From: Leucobacter chromiireducens subsp. chromiireducens
GTDB lineage: Bacteria; Actinomycetota; Actinomycetes; Actinomycetales; Microbacteriaceae
Reading direction: 5' to 3'
Length of the DNA stretch: 64,000 bases
Assembly (NCBI RefSeq): GCF_016758255.1
Contig: NZ_QYAD01000001.1
Location: forward strand, 930,001 to 994,000
Shown: positions 8,567 to 18,472 of the stretch, one piece after another
Layout of the letters: each line of letters begins with the position of its first letter
How positions within the stretch are numbered: the first letter of the stretch is position 1
Program-made: the position numbers and the translations under genes
The notes under the pieces: model-generated
Seen by the model: only the letters and a program-made list of their open reading frames with translations
Databases searched by the model: none
Told to the model about the DNA's origin: nothing

Positions 8567-8600
8567 CCGCCCCTGCCCCGATTGAAGGGGTTAGGGGCGG
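8567..8600. terminator. Bidirectional terminator between the amidohydrolase and hemA
   Basis: CCGCCCCT (8567-8574) pairs with AGGGGCGG (8593-8600), with an inner CCCC/GGGG stem. It lies between convergent genes and overlaps the hemA stop region. Confidence 0.7.
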
Positions 8601-9850
8601 GGATGCTCGATGCCGAAGAGCGCGTGGGCTGCGGCCTGCGCCTCATCAGCACGCCCGGCCCGCGCGAGCGCGCGCAAGCGGGTCGTGGGTTCGTGGAGCA
8701 GCCTGCCCGTGAAACGCCGGAGCGCGGCCTCCACCTCCGCGGCAACAGCGTCCGTGTTGCCGTCAGCGTCGGGCGCCTCGCCAGCGGGGGAGCCCTTGCG
8801 CGCGCGGCACAGCTCGTCCTCGAGCAGGCCGAGCACGTGCCCGCGCAGCGTGCTCACGGTGGGGGCGATGGCGCGCTCGGCCTGATCGGTCGCGAACTCT
8901 GCAGCGGCGGCCCGCACGAGCGACCGCGCCTCGGCCTCCGCGCTCAGCTCGGGGATCGGGATGTGGCGCGCGACCGTATCGAGGTCGAGCAGTTCGATGC
9001 CGGGCAGCGCGCCAACGTCGGGGGCGATGTTGCGCGGCATCCCGAGGTCGAGAAGCAGGCGCTCCTGCGCGGTCGGGTGCGCGAAGTCCGCCGCCCCCAG
9101 CAGGGGATCCTGCGCCGCGCTGCACGCCACCACCAGATCGGCGGCGGCGAGCGCCTGCCCGACTCCGTGCGGCGCGACGGCGGTGAGCCCGTGCGACTCG
9201 GCGAACGCTTCGGCGCGGCCGGACGGTGAGTGCACGCTGATGCGCCGGGCGCCGCGATCGCGCAGGGCGGCGACGGTCGCGCCGGCGTACGCGCCGGTGC
9301 CAACGAGGACAACTTCCGCGTCCTCCCACGCGGCGATGCGGCGCTCCGCGAGAACGAGCGCCAGGCGCACGAGCGACTGGCCGGCCTCGCGCACCCCCGT
9401 GCGCTCGCGCACCGCGCGGGACGTGCGGGTCGCCGTTTGGAACACCCGCTCGAGGCGGTCGGTCACGGTCTGCGCCGAGCGCGCTGCGGTGTGCGCGCGG
9501 CGCACCTGACCCGCGATCTCCTCCTCGCCGAGTGCTGCGGACTCGAGCCCGCTCGCCACCGCGAAGAGATGCTCGGCCGCCGCCACATCGCTGGCAACGC
9601 GGGCGGCCGCGGTGAGCTCGTCCTCGGGCAGCTCCGCGATCTGCGCCAGTCGGGCGAGCGCCGCCGCGGGGAACTCTGGGGTGTCGCGCCCCGCGTCGAG
9701 GTACAGCTCGAAGCGATTGCAAGTGGCGAGCACAACGGAGCCCGCGCAGAACTCAGCAAACTCGGAGGTGATCTCCGCTTCGCGTCGCGCAACCGCCTCG
9801 CGGAGGGGGAGCGCGGAGCCTCGGTGGTCCAGAGAAAGGGCGAGCAGCAT
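8591..9850 (-). CDS. hemA: Glutamyl-tRNA reductase
   Basis: First committed step of C5-pathway tetrapyrrole synthesis: NADPH-dependent reduction of glutamyl-tRNA to glutamate-1-semialdehyde, the substrate of HemL (encoded at 15517). The 419-residue protein has the catalytic cysteine motif VLATCNRFELY near residue 43, the central segment GEEEIAGQVRRAH, and the Rossmann segment VVLVGTGAYAGATVAALRD shortened here to VGTGAYAG. Start chosen at the ATG at 9850, giving MLLALSLDHR, as usual for the family. Transcribed divergently from hemE; the shared 104-base gap holds a palindrome. Confidence 0.96.
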   Translation of the reverse strand: MLLALSLDHRGSALPLREAVARREAEITSEFAEFCAGSVVLATCNRFELYLDAGRDTPEFPAAALARLAQIAELPEDELTAAARVASDVAAAEHLFAVASGLESAALGEEEIAGQVRRAHTAARSAQTVTDRLERVFQTATRTSRAVRERTGVREAGQSLVRLALVLAERRIAAWEDAEVVLVGTGAYAGATVAALRDRGARRISVHSPSGRAEAFAESHGLTAVAPHGVGQALAAADLVVACSAAQDPLLGAADFAHPTAQERLLLDLGMPRNIAPDVGALPGIELLDLDTVARHIPIPELSAEAEARSLVRAAAAEFATDQAERAIAPTVSTLRGHVLGLLEDELCRARKGSPAGEAPDADGNTDAVAAEVEAALRRFTGRLLHEPTTRLRALARAGRADEAQAAAHALFGIEHPRP

Positions 9851-9907
9851 GGGCGGCTTCCTGATCGAAGTACAGTGGTCCGGTGGGGCCGGAAAGCATC
9901 GTAGCTG

Positions 9908-9936
9908 ACACATCTGATCTTTCACATCAGATGTGT
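9908..9936. promoter_or_regulatory. Candidate operator between hemA and hemE
   Basis: A perfect 11-bp inverted repeat, ACACATCTGAT and ATCAGATGTGT, with a 7-base spacer. It is AT-rich against the local background. Candidate -10 boxes for hemA (TACGAT on the minus strand, 9898-9903) and hemE (TACCAT, 9941-9946) flank it, so one bound protein could control both directions. Confidence 0.65.
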
Positions 9937-9954
9937 GGGGTACCATCACGTCTG

Positions 9955-11115
9955 ATGAACGCGCAGCCAGCCTCCTCCGAGCCCACCAACCGATCAGACG
10001 CATCGGTGCCCCGTGCGCCCGGTGGGTCCCCCCTCCCCGCCGAGCACCCGCTCGTCACCGGTCGAACGGCCGCAGCCCCGCTCGTGCGGGCGCTGCGCGG
10101 CGATCGACCCGAGCGCACCCCCGTCTGGTTTATGCGCCAGGCTGGCCGCTCGCTGCCGGAGTATCGCGAGATTCGCGCAACGACGCGGATGCTCGACGCC
10201 TGCCTCGATCCCGAGCTCGCGAGCGAGATCACGCTGCAGCCGGTGCGTCGCCACGGCGTTGACGGCGCCGTGTTCTTTAGTGACATCGTCGTGCCGCTGC
10301 TCCTCGCCGGGGTGGACGTCGATCTTGTCGCGGGCCGCGGCCCGGTGTTCGCGCAGCCCGTGCGCACGGCGGCCGATGTGGCCCGCTGCCGAGCCGAGTT
10401 CACCCCTGAGCGCCTGCGCGCCGCGCTCGGCCCGATCACGGAAGCGGTGCAGCGGACGGTCGCCGAACTCGGCGAGACCCCGCTCATCGGCTTCGCCGGT
10501 GCCCCGTTCACGCTCGCGGCGTACTTGGTCGAGGGTGGTCCGTCGCGCGATCACCTCCGTGCCCGCACGCTTATGCATGCGGACCCCGAGACGTGGCGCG
10601 AGCTGCTCGCCTGGACGGCTGAGCTGAGCGGCGAGTTCCTCGCGGCACAGGTCGCCGCGGGGGCGAGCGCGGTGCAGCTGTTCGACTCGTGGGCGGGATC
10701 GCTCGGCGTTGCCGACTACCGTGCTCACGTCGCACCTGCCTCGGCGGCGGCGCTCTCGGCGGTACGGGAGCTGCACGACTCCGATGGGCGGCCGCTGCCA
10801 TCGATCCACTTCGCGGTCGGTTCGGGTCACCTGCTCGAGGCCATGGCAGAGCTCGGCACCTCGGCTCTCGGCGTCGACTGGCGCACCCCGCTCGATGAAG
10901 CCTCCGCGCGTCTCGGTGATCGCCTCCCGCTGCAGGGCAACCTCGATCCCGCGTTCCTCGGAGCTCCGGAGGCCGTGCTGCGCGCGGAGCTTGCCGATGT
11001 GTTGCGGCGCGGCGAGCGCGCGCCCGGCCACGTGCTGAACCTCGGCCACGGTGTGCCGCCGGAGGCGGACCCCGCCGTGCTCACCAGAATCGTCGAGCTC
11101 GCACATGCCAGCTGA
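9955..11115 (+). CDS. hemE: Uroporphyrinogen decarboxylase
   Basis: Decarboxylates the four acetate side chains of uroporphyrinogen III to give coproporphyrinogen III. Family motifs: PVWFMRQAGRSLPEYR (N-terminal signature), FFSDIVVPLL with the catalytic aspartate, GFAGAPFTLAAYLVEG, SWAGSLG, GNLDP, and NLGHGVPPEADP at the C-terminus. The ATG at 9955 gives 386 residues, with about 40 more at the N-terminus than most HemE; a later start cannot be excluded. A TACCAT box 8 bases before the ATG suggests a leaderless mRNA. Overlaps hemY by 11 bases. Confidence 0.95.
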   Translation: MNAQPASSEPTNRSDASVPRAPGGSPLPAEHPLVTGRTAAAPLVRALRGDRPERTPVWFMRQAGRSLPEYREIRATTRMLDACLDPELASEITLQPVRRHGVDGAVFFSDIVVPLLLAGVDVDLVAGRGPVFAQPVRTAADVARCRAEFTPERLRAALGPITEAVQRTVAELGETPLIGFAGAPFTLAAYLVEGGPSRDHLRARTLMHADPETWRELLAWTAELSGEFLAAQVAAGASAVQLFDSWAGSLGVADYRAHVAPASAAALSAVRELHDSDGRPLPSIHFAVGSGHLLEAMAELGTSALGVDWRTPLDEASARLGDRLPLQGNLDPAFLGAPEAVLRAELADVLRRGERAPGHVLNLGHGVPPEADPAVLTRIVELAHAS

Positions 11116-12619
11116 CGCGCTCACCGCACGCCCGGCGCTGCGCGTCGGTGTGGTGGGCGGCGGCGTTTCCGGCCTCGTTGCGGCGCGCGAGCTCTCCCTC
11201 GCCGGGGCCGAGGTGCTCGTGTGCGAGGCCGCCGAGCGGCTGGGTGGGCGTGTCGAGAGTGCTGAGCTCGCCGGCCGCCGCGTAGACATCGGGGCCGAAG
11301 CGTTCGCAACGCGCGGTGGGCACGTCGCGGAACTGCTTCGGGAGCTTGGGATCGCGGAGCGTGCAGCCACCCCTGCGCCACTCGGCTCGTGGCTCGTCTC
11401 CGCAGTGGATGGCGCCGCTGCGCCGCTGCCGCCCGCGGGCACGCTGGGCATTCCGGCGGCGCCGCTGAGCTCGGCCACCCGCCGAGTGCTCGGACTGCGC
11501 GGTGCGCTCCGTGCCGCGGTTGAGCCGCTCCTGCCCGCACGCGTGGGCCGCGGCAGCACGACGATTGCCGAACTGGTCCGGGCCCGCTCGGGCGCCGCGG
11601 TGCTTGATCGGCTGGTGCGCCCCGTCGCGCTGGGGGTGTACTCCGCGCCGCCTGAGCGGCTGCCGCTCAGCGTGCTGCCGGGGCTCGAAGCCGAGGTGCA
11701 GCGGACGGGCTCGCTGACCCGCGGGGCGCGTGCCCTGCGCGGCCGCACGAGCGCCGCGGGCGGGGCCGTAGCGACCCTGCGCGGTGGAATGACTGAGCTG
11801 GTGACCGCGCTCGAGCGCGCGGTGCGCGAAGCGGGGGCCGAGATTCGCACGGGCGTACCCGTTGCGGCGCTCGACCGCACGGAGTCGGGGATCGCGCTGC
11901 TTGGCGATGCTGGCGAGGTGCACGCCCGCGTCGACGCCGTGGTGCTCGCCGTGCCCGAATCGGTGGCACGCGCAATTCTCGGCAGCCCCGCCGAGTGCGC
12001 CACCGAGAGCACGGTCGAGGTGCTGGTGTTGGCGCTCGACCGGACCCACCCCACGGTCGCCTCACTCGTGCGTGCCCCGCGCGGCACGGGCGCGCTCGTG
12101 AGCGCTGCGGCGACTGGAACCGGCCCCGCCGCCGGGCCTGCCGGTGCGGAGGGAAACGCGACCTCACCCCAGATCGTCGCGAAAGCCCTGACGCACATCT
12201 CACGGAAGTGGCCACACGCCACGCACCAGGACACGGAGCTTGTGCGGCTCTCCTACGGCCGAGACGGCGCAGCCCCCGCCACGATTGAACTCGACGACGA
12301 CGCAGCGCTCGCGCTCGCGCTCCGCGACGCCGCCGCGATTCTCGGCGCTCCGCTGCCGCGGGAAGCGGTGCAGGGCCTCGCTCGTCGGACCTGGCAGATG
12401 CCGGCCCGCGGTGAGCGGACCCCCGTAACCCCGCCGGCGGGCGTGCTGCTCGCGGGCGATTGGCGATCCGGTGCAGGTTTTGCTGCCGTGATTCCCGCCG
12501 CTCAGCGCACTGCGCGCGAGCTGCTCACCGCGCACGGCGTGTGCGCGCACACCGCTTCCGCCGCGCCAGAAAGCGCGGCGACACCCCTCGACCCATCCTC
12601 GGAAAGGCACCCCGCGTGA
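11105..12619 (+). CDS. hemY: Coproporphyrinogen/protoporphyrinogen III oxidase, HemY/CgoX type
   Basis: FAD-dependent oxidase. In actinobacteria this enzyme normally oxidises coproporphyrinogen III to coproporphyrin III in the coproporphyrin-dependent heme route. The 504-residue protein has the N-terminal dinucleotide-binding motif VGVVGGGVSGLVAARE with the ribose-binding glutamate in VCEAAERLGGRVES, DIGAEAF, the middle segment RPVALGVYSAPPERLPLS, and the C-terminal FAD contact LLAGDWRSGAGFAAVI. It starts within the last codons of hemE and its stop overlaps the hemC start as GTGA. Confidence 0.93.
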   Translation: MPADALTARPALRVGVVGGGVSGLVAARELSLAGAEVLVCEAAERLGGRVESAELAGRRVDIGAEAFATRGGHVAELLRELGIAERAATPAPLGSWLVSAVDGAAAPLPPAGTLGIPAAPLSSATRRVLGLRGALRAAVEPLLPARVGRGSTTIAELVRARSGAAVLDRLVRPVALGVYSAPPERLPLSVLPGLEAEVQRTGSLTRGARALRGRTSAAGGAVATLRGGMTELVTALERAVREAGAEIRTGVPVAALDRTESGIALLGDAGEVHARVDAVVLAVPESVARAILGSPAECATESTVEVLVLALDRTHPTVASLVRAPRGTGALVSAAATGTGPAAGPAGAEGNATSPQIVAKALTHISRKWPHATHQDTELVRLSYGRDGAAPATIELDDDAALALALRDAAAILGAPLPREAVQGLARRTWQMPARGERTPVTPPAGVLLAGDWRSGAGFAAVIPAAQRTARELLTAHGVCAHTASAAPESAATPLDPSSERHPA

Positions 12620-13659
12620 ACACCCAGCCCCACACCCCGCACGACTCCACCCTCGCTGAAACGCAGCGCGCGGTGCCGCGCGGCCGCGTGTACCGCGCGC
12701 CCGGCGCCGAGGCTGCGCGCCCCGGGCTGATCCGAGTGGGCACGCGCGGTAGCCGACTCGCGATTGCGCAGACGACCACCGTGTCCGAGGCCATTGCGGC
12801 TGCCACGGGCTGCGACGTGGCGCTCGTGACCATCACCACGCACGGCGATGTGTCTCGTGAGTCGCTCTCGCAGCTCGGGGGCACGGGCGTGTTTGTGAGC
12901 GCGCTGCGCGAGGCCCTGCTCGCGGGGGAGTGCGACCTGGCGGTGCACTCGCTGAAGGACCTGCCCACGGGCCCGTGTGCGGGCATCACGCTCGGGGCGA
13001 TCCCCGTGCGCGCCGATGCACGCGACGCGCTGTGCGCCCGCGACGGTCTCGCGCTGGCCGATCTGCCAGCCGGTGCGCACGTTGGCACGGGCTCACCGCG
13101 CCGGGCCGCGCAGCTCCTCGCCGCGCGCCCCGACCTTGCGGTGCACGATCTGCGGGGCAACGTCGACACCCGACTGGGGCGGGTGGGGGTCGACCTCGAC
13201 GCTGTGGTGCTCGCCGCTGCCGGGCTTGACCGCTCGGGTCTTGCCGACGCAATTACCGAGCGCTTCCCGCTCGCGACCGTGCCGACCGCGCCCGGCCAGG
13301 GAGCGCTGGCAATTGAATCGCGTGCGAGCGACCGCGGGGTCGCCCACCTGGACGCGGCGCTCGCCGCGCTCGACGATGCCGAAGCGCGCGCCTGCGCTAC
13401 CGCCGAGCGCGTGCTGCTCGGCACGCTCGAGGCGGGGTGCGCCGCACCGATCGGCGCGACCGCAGCCGTGCGCGCGGGGCGGCTGAGCCTCACCGCCACC
13501 GTCTACCGGCTCGACGGCAGCGCTGAACTCACCGCGCGCACAAGCGAGCCGTGGGACGCCGCAGACGCCGACGTCGCCGAGCGGCTGGGGCGTGCCGCTG
13601 CCGCGGACCTGCTTGCGCGCGGCGCCGCGGAACTCGCGCCGCTCGGCCCGGCCCGATGA
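12616..13659 (+). CDS. hemC: Hydroxymethylbilane synthase (porphobilinogen deaminase)
   Basis: Polymerises four porphobilinogens to hydroxymethylbilane. The GTG at 12616 overlaps the hemY stop and has a GGAAAGG site 8 bases upstream; it gives 347 residues with about 40 before the conserved core. Motifs: IRVGTRGSRLA, LSQLGGTGVF, VHSLKDLPT, GTGSPRRAAQL, DLRGNVDTRLG, APGQGALAIE, and the cysteine that carries the dipyrromethane cofactor in EAGCAAPIGA. Overlaps hemD by ATGA. Confidence 0.96.
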   Translation: MNTQPHTPHDSTLAETQRAVPRGRVYRAPGAEAARPGLIRVGTRGSRLAIAQTTTVSEAIAAATGCDVALVTITTHGDVSRESLSQLGGTGVFVSALREALLAGECDLAVHSLKDLPTGPCAGITLGAIPVRADARDALCARDGLALADLPAGAHVGTGSPRRAAQLLAARPDLAVHDLRGNVDTRLGRVGVDLDAVVLAAAGLDRSGLADAITERFPLATVPTAPGQGALAIESRASDRGVAHLDAALAALDDAEARACATAERVLLGTLEAGCAAPIGATAAVRAGRLSLTATVYRLDGSAELTARTSEPWDAADADVAERLGRAAAADLLARGAAELAPLGPAR

Positions 13660-14546
13660 GCAGCCCCGTTCTGCCGCCGCTCACGGGGCTGCGCATCCTC
13701 ATTCCGCGCAGCGCCGAGAGCGCGCACGTCACCGCGCGTGAGGTGCGGCGCCGGGGCGGTGTCCCCGTGGTGCTCCCGCTCATCACGTCCGCGCCGCCCG
13801 CGGACACCGCGCCGCTCACCGCCGCGATCGAACGCTGGCATCGTGGAGCGTACGCCTGGCTCGCGGTGACGAGCGCGGCGGGCGCCGCCGCGCTGCGTGC
13901 GGCCCGGGTACGCCCCGTCGCGGGCTCGCGGATTGCCGCGGTGGGTCCCGCGACCGCGCAGGCGCTCGTGGAGGCCGGCCTCACGCCAGATCTCATCCCC
14001 CCGCACGAGTACACGGGCCGCGGGCTCGGCGAAGCGCTCAGCGCCACGCTCTCCGCCGACCCCAGCACGGGCGCCCCCCAGTCCACTGACTCCCGCTCCG
14101 GCACCACCGCGGAACCGCCGCGCGTGCTGCTTCCCGTCGCGGCGGGCGCCGGTCACGACTTCGAGCGCGCGCTCGCCGCAGCGGGAGAACGCGCCGACCG
14201 CGTGACCGCGTACCGCACCGTTCCCACCGAGCGGCACGCTGGGGCCGAGCGCGCTGCGCTTGACTCAGGCATCGACGCGATTCTCGTGACGAGCGGCTCC
14301 GTGGCCCGCGAGCTCGCGGTACGGTGTCAGCCGCTGCCGCCAGCGGCACGCATTGTGGCGATTGGGCCGCCGACCGCCCGGGCCCTCGCGGAGCTTGGCA
14401 TCCGGCCGCACCTCGTTGCCACGTCGCACACAGTGCCGGGCATGCTCAACGCCCTCGCCGCGGCGGTCGACGCCTCCGCTGCGACCCCCACCGTCCACAC
14501 ACCTCCACACTCCACCGCACCCGATTCCTCAGGAGCACACGCATGA
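13656..14546 (+). CDS. hemD: Uroporphyrinogen-III synthase
   Basis: Cyclises hydroxymethylbilane with inversion of ring D to uroporphyrinogen III. The 296-residue protein has the weakly conserved HemD fold: [19 protein letters not shown] at the start, [13 protein letters not shown] in the first domain, [10 protein letters not shown], and the second-domain segments [13 protein letters not shown] and [17 protein letters not shown] Pro/Thr-rich tail of about 25 residues ends the protein. Assignment depends partly on its place between hemC and hemB. Both ends overlap neighbours by ATGA. Confidence 0.92.
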   Translation: MSSPVLPPLTGLRILIPRSAESAHVTAREVRRRGGVPVVLPLITSAPPADTAPLTAAIERWHRGAYAWLAVTSAAGAAALRAARVRPVAGSRIAAVGPATAQALVEAGLTPDLIPPHEYTGRGLGEALSATLSADPSTGAPQSTDSRSGTTAEPPRVLLPVAAGAGHDFERALAAAGERADRVTAYRTVPTERHAGAERAALDSGIDAILVTSGSVARELAVRCQPLPPAARIVAIGPPTARALAELGIRPHLVATSHTVPGMLNALAAAVDASAATPTVHTPPHSTAPDSSGAHA

Positions 14547-15520
14547 CCCTTGTTCCCAGCATCCGACCGCGCCGACTGCGCCGCACTCCGGCGCTGCGGC
14601 GCCTGGTCGCGGAGACCCGCGTCCACCCCGCCGAGCTCATCCTGCCGGTGTTCGTGCGCGAGGGGCTCAGCGAACCGCAGCCGATTTCGGCGATGCCCGG
14701 CGTGCAGCAGCACTCGCTCGACTCGGTTCGTGCCGTGGCAGAGGCCGCAGCGAGTGCTGGGGTGGGGGGCATCATGCTGTTCGGCGTGCCCGCCGAGCGC
14801 GACGCGCGGGGGAGCGCGGCGGACGATCCCGCAGGGATCTTGAATCTCGCCACCCGCGCCGTGGTCGAAGAAGCGGGCGATGCGCTCGTGGTGCAGACGG
14901 ATCTGTGTCTGGACGAGTTCACCTCCCACGGCCACTGCGGTGTGCTCGACGCGAGCGGTGAGGTCGACAACGATGCGACGCTCGAGCGCTACACCGCGAT
15001 GGCGATCGCCCAGGCCGAGGCGGGCTCCGCGCTGCTCGGACTCTCGGGCATGATGGACGGCCAGGTGGCGGCGGTGCGTGAGGCACTCGACCTTGCAGGA
15101 CACGAGCAGACAGCGCTTCTCGCCTACTCCGCGAAGTACGCGTCCGCGTTCTACGGGCCGTTCCGCGAGGCCGTCGACTCGCAGCTCACGGGCAACCGGA
15201 AGGGGTACCAGCAGGACCCTGCGAACCGCCGCGAGGGGCTCCGCGAGGCTGAGCTCGATATCGCCGAGGGCGCCGACATCGTCATGGTGAAGCCGGCCAT
15301 GACCTCGCTTGACGTGCTCGCCGATGTCGCCGCGGTGAGCCCGGTGCCCGTGTGGGCCTATCAGGTGTCGGGTGAGGCCGCGATGATCGAAGCGGCCGCC
15401 GCCAACGGGTGGATCGACCGCGAGGCGGCAATCGCGGAATCGCTCACCTGCATCAAGCGCGCGGGGGCCGATGCGATCCTGAGCTACTTCGCAATCGAGG
15501 CTGCGGGGTGGCAGCGATGA
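14543..15520 (+). CDS. hemB: Delta-aminolevulinic acid dehydratase (porphobilinogen synthase)
   Basis: Condenses two aminolevulinates to porphobilinogen. The 325-residue protein has both active-site lysines ([15 protein letters not shown] and [12 protein letters not shown]). The metal-site segment reads [14 protein letters not shown]: two cysteines remain but the middle position of the usual three-cysteine zinc site is aspartate. The segment after it reads [12 protein letters not shown] where many family members have [11 protein letters not shown]. Start ATG overlaps the hemD stop. Metal use should therefore not be assumed to be the standard zinc type. Confidence 0.96.
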   Translation: MTLVPSIRPRRLRRTPALRRLVAETRVHPAELILPVFVREGLSEPQPISAMPGVQQHSLDSVRAVAEAAASAGVGGIMLFGVPAERDARGSAADDPAGILNLATRAVVEEAGDALVVQTDLCLDEFTSHGHCGVLDASGEVDNDATLERYTAMAIAQAEAGSALLGLSGMMDGQVAAVREALDLAGHEQTALLAYSAKYASAFYGPFREAVDSQLTGNRKGYQQDPANRREGLREAELDIAEGADIVMVKPAMTSLDVLADVAAVSPVPVWAYQVSGEAAMIEAAAANGWIDREAAIAESLTCIKRAGADAILSYFAIEAAGWQR

Positions 15521-16854
15521 GCGGGGCACAGGAGCAGCGCACGGTGCGCAGTGCGCAGCTGCAGGAGCGCGCGGCCCGCGTCATTCCCGGCGGGGTGAAC
15601 TCGCCGGTGCGCGCGTTCGGCTCGGTCGGCGGCACGCCACGCTTCCTTGTTTCGGGATCAGGGCCGTACGTGACGGACGCCGACGGGAACGAGTACGTTG
15701 ACCTGGTTGCGTCGTGGGGCCCCGCGCTGCTCGGCCACGCGCACCCCGAGGTGGTGGCAGCGGTGCAGGAGGCGGCGGCCCGCGGCCTGGGCTTCGGCGC
15801 TTCCGTGCCCGAGGAAGCCGAACTCGCTGAGGAGATCACCCGCCGGGTGCCAGTCGTGGAGCGCGTGCGCCTCGTGTCGACGGGCACCGAGGCGACCATG
15901 ACTGCGATTCGGCTGGCGCGCGGTGCGACCGGACGCCCGCTGATCGTCAAGTTTGCCGGGCACTACCACGGTCACTCCGACGGGCTGCTCGCCGCTGCAG
16001 GCTCTGGGCTGGCGACGCTCGCCCTGCCCGGTTCGGCCGGTGTGACGCCTGAGACCGCGGGGCAAACGCTCGTGATCCCGTACAACGACCTGCCTGCGCT
16101 CGAGGCAGCCTTCGCCGCGCACGGGGACCGTATCGCCGGCGTCATCGCGGAGGCCTCCGCCGCGAACATGGGGATCGTGCCGCCCGCGCCCGGCTTCACG
16201 GAGGCCATGATCGAGCTTGCACACCGACATGGCGCGCTCGTGATCCTCGACGAGGTGCTCACCGGTTTCCGCGCCGGCCCCGCAGGCTACTGGGGGATCG
16301 AATCGGAGAACATGCCCGAGGGGATCGCGCCCGATCTCTTCACCTTTGGCAAGGTGGTGGGCGGCGGGCTGCCGCTTGCCGCCCTCGGTGGCCGCGCGGA
16401 GATCATGGAGCAGCTGGCCCCGCTCGGGCCCGTCTACCAGGCGGGCACGCTCTCCGGGAACCCGCTCGCGGTCACCGCGGGGTTGACCACGCTCCGTCTC
16501 GCCGACGCGGCGGCCTATGATCGCCTCGCAAACGCCGCCGATGCAGTGGCCGGCGCCGTGGGCGACGCGCTCACCGCCGCATCCGTGCCGCACAGCATTT
16601 CGCGGGCCGGCACGCTCTTCAGCGTGGTGTTTGGTGAGTACGCGGAGGCACCGCGCGACTACGCTGGCGTGCAGCGACAGAACACGGACCAGCATCGTGC
16701 GTTCTTCCACGCGATGCTCGATGGCGGGGTGAATCTGCCGCCGAGCGCGTTCGAGGCGTGGTTTGTGACGGCAGCCCACGACGCTGCGGCGCTTGAGCGG
16801 ATCGCCGCGGCGCTTCCGGCTGCTGCCGCGGCGGCCGCCCGCGCGACCGCCTAG
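15517..16854 (+). CDS. hemL: Glutamate-1-semialdehyde 2,1-aminomutase
   Basis: PLP-dependent conversion of glutamate-1-semialdehyde to 5-aminolevulinate, using the product of HemA. The 445-residue protein has [11 protein letters not shown] at the N-terminus, GHAHPEVV, the STGTEATM segment, DEVLTGFR, and the PLP lysine in [18 protein letters not shown]. It is the last gene of the six-gene hemE-L operon, joined to hemB by ATGA, and is followed by a strong hairpin. Confidence 0.97.
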   Translation: MSGAQEQRTVRSAQLQERAARVIPGGVNSPVRAFGSVGGTPRFLVSGSGPYVTDADGNEYVDLVASWGPALLGHAHPEVVAAVQEAAARGLGFGASVPEEAELAEEITRRVPVVERVRLVSTGTEATMTAIRLARGATGRPLIVKFAGHYHGHSDGLLAAAGSGLATLALPGSAGVTPETAGQTLVIPYNDLPALEAAFAAHGDRIAGVIAEASAANMGIVPPAPGFTEAMIELAHRHGALVILDEVLTGFRAGPAGYWGIESENMPEGIAPDLFTFGKVVGGGLPLAALGGRAEIMEQLAPLGPVYQAGTLSGNPLAVTAGLTTLRLADAAAYDRLANAADAVAGAVGDALTAASVPHSISRAGTLFSVVFGEYAEAPRDYAGVQRQNTDQHRAFFHAMLDGGVNLPPSAFEAWFVTAAHDAAALERIAAALPAAAAAAARATA

Positions 16855-16862
16855 CGGGATCG

Positions 16863-16890
16863 GGGCGGGTGCGAGCGGTCGCACCCGCCC
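16863..16890. terminator. Terminator between hemL and the hut permease
   Basis: A perfect 12-bp stem, GGGCGGGTGCGA with TCGCACCCGCCC, loop GCGG, placed between two convergent genes. No T-tract; it can serve both strands. Confidence 0.85.
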
Positions 16891-16894
16891 ATCA

Positions 16895-18385
16895 CTACTT
16901 CCGCAGCGGCTTCGTGATCGGGCTCGTCTCGTCAACGAGGGGGTACCGCTCGCGGCCAGCGCCACGCACCCAGAGTCGGTAAGCGAGCGCGAGGAGTCCA
17001 ACCCAGAGCAGCCCGACGATGAGGGCCGGGCGAGTGTTCTCCACTACGCCGATCATCACCACGATGAAGACGATGAATGCCACCGTGGCGTAGGACGCCG
17101 CGGGCCAGAGCGGAACGGGAAACTCGCTCGGCAACTTCCCGTCGCGCGCGATCTCGTGCTTCATGCGGATGTGCGAGAGCGCGATCATCAGCCACACCAC
17201 GACGGTGGCAAAGGTCGCGAGTGCGGCGATGAGGAAGAAGATCTGCTCCTGGAACCACACGTTGAGCAGCACTCCGACGAGCAGTGCCCCCACCATCGTG
17301 ACGACGGTCAGCCACGGCACCCCTGTGCGCGTGAGCTTCATGAACGCCCGGGGCGCGTGCCCCTGCTCGGCGAGCCCGTGCAGCATGCGGCCGGCACCGA
17401 AGATGTCCGCGTTGATCGCGGAGACGGCCGCGGTAATCACCACCGCGTTGAGCGCGTGCGCGGCGCCCGTGAGCCCGAGCGAGTCGAAGATCGTCACGAA
17501 CGGGCTCGCCGAGCCATCGATGGTGTTCCACGGCTGAATCGACATGATGACGGCGAGCGCCAGCACGTAGAACAGCAGGATGCGCACGGGAACCGAGTTG
17601 ATGGCGCGGGGGATCACCTGCTTGGGGTGCTGCGCCTCGCCCGCCGTGATGCCGATCACCTCGATTCCGCCGAACGCAAACATGACCACGGTGAAGCAGG
17701 CGAGGAATCCGGCGACGCCGGTGGGGAAGAAGCCGTCGTGGGCCAAGAGGTTGTCGAGTCCCGCCGCGCCGGCGCTCTGGTTTCCGATCCCGAACACGAT
17801 GATCGCAATGCCGCCGACGATCATCAGCACGATCGCCGTGATCTTGATGAGTGCGAGCCAGAACTCGAGCTCACCAAATACCCTGACGCTGATGAGGTTG
17901 ATCGCCCCGATGAAGAGGACGAGCGCGAGGATCCAGACCCAGCGATCGACGTCGGGGAACCAGAACCCCATGTACACCCCGAACGCGGTGACATCTGCGA
18001 GCGCCACCACAAACATCTCAAAGGTGTACGTCCAGCCCGTGAGGAACCCGGCGAACGGGCCCAGGTAGCGGGAGGCGTATTGTCCGAAGGAACCAGCAAC
18101 GGGGTGCCGCACGGCCATCTCACCCAGTGCGCGCATCACCATGAACACGGCCGCGCCGCCGATCATGTACGCGAGGAGCACCGCCGGCCCCGCCGCCTGG
18201 ATCGCCCCGGCGGAACCGTAGAAGAGCCCGGTGCCAATTGCCGAGCCGAGCGCCATGAACCGGATATGTCGCGCCGTGAGACCCCGCTTGAGCGTGGCGC
18301 GCGGTGGACGAGCGGCCGCGGGGGCGTGCTGATCGGCGGCGACAGGAGTGCCGCCCGGTTCCGAGGGTTCCATGCGGGGGTCCAT
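16895..18385 (-). CDS. Amino acid permease of the APC/AAT type, probable histidine permease
   Basis: A 496-residue transporter with about 12 transmembrane helices. The N-terminus has the AAT-family signature [22 protein letters not shown] shortened to its core [20 protein letters not shown], then RALGEMAV and [10 protein letters not shown]. Such permeases (ProY, HutT, AroP) are proton symporters for single amino acids. It lies next to hutG in the same direction, so histidine or urocanate is the likely substrate, by context only. The first 30 residues are Pro/Ala-rich; an ATG at 18373 is an alternative start. Confidence 0.88.
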   Translation of the reverse strand: MDPRMEPSEPGGTPVAADQHAPAAARPPRATLKRGLTARHIRFMALGSAIGTGLFYGSAGAIQAAGPAVLLAYMIGGAAVFMVMRALGEMAVRHPVAGSFGQYASRYLGPFAGFLTGWTYTFEMFVVALADVTAFGVYMGFWFPDVDRWVWILALVLFIGAINLISVRVFGELEFWLALIKITAIVLMIVGGIAIIVFGIGNQSAGAAGLDNLLAHDGFFPTGVAGFLACFTVVMFAFGGIEVIGITAGEAQHPKQVIPRAINSVPVRILLFYVLALAVIMSIQPWNTIDGSASPFVTIFDSLGLTGAAHALNAVVITAAVSAINADIFGAGRMLHGLAEQGHAPRAFMKLTRTGVPWLTVVTMVGALLVGVLLNVWFQEQIFFLIAALATFATVVVWLMIALSHIRMKHEIARDGKLPSEFPVPLWPAASYATVAFIVFIVVMIGVVENTRPALIVGLLWVGLLALAYRLWVRGAGRERYPLVDETSPITKPLRK

Positions 18386-18472
18386 TCACGGGGAGGATCG
18401 GGCTGCGGACGGAGCACCGCAGGAACCACGCATGAGGGAGCGGGCGGGTGCCAGCGGCGACACCGCCCACCC

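Noticed and set aside
9908..9936. Rex-type redox operator between hemA and hemE
   Set aside because: Rex sites have TTGTGAA/TTCACAA arms; this palindrome has ACACATCTGAT arms and only a partial TGTGAA by chance.
9994..12234. A 746-codon open frame on the minus strand across hemE and hemY
   Set aside because: It is the antisense shadow of hemE and hemY, low in sense motifs and rich in Arg, Ala and Ser, as expected for GC-rich frames.
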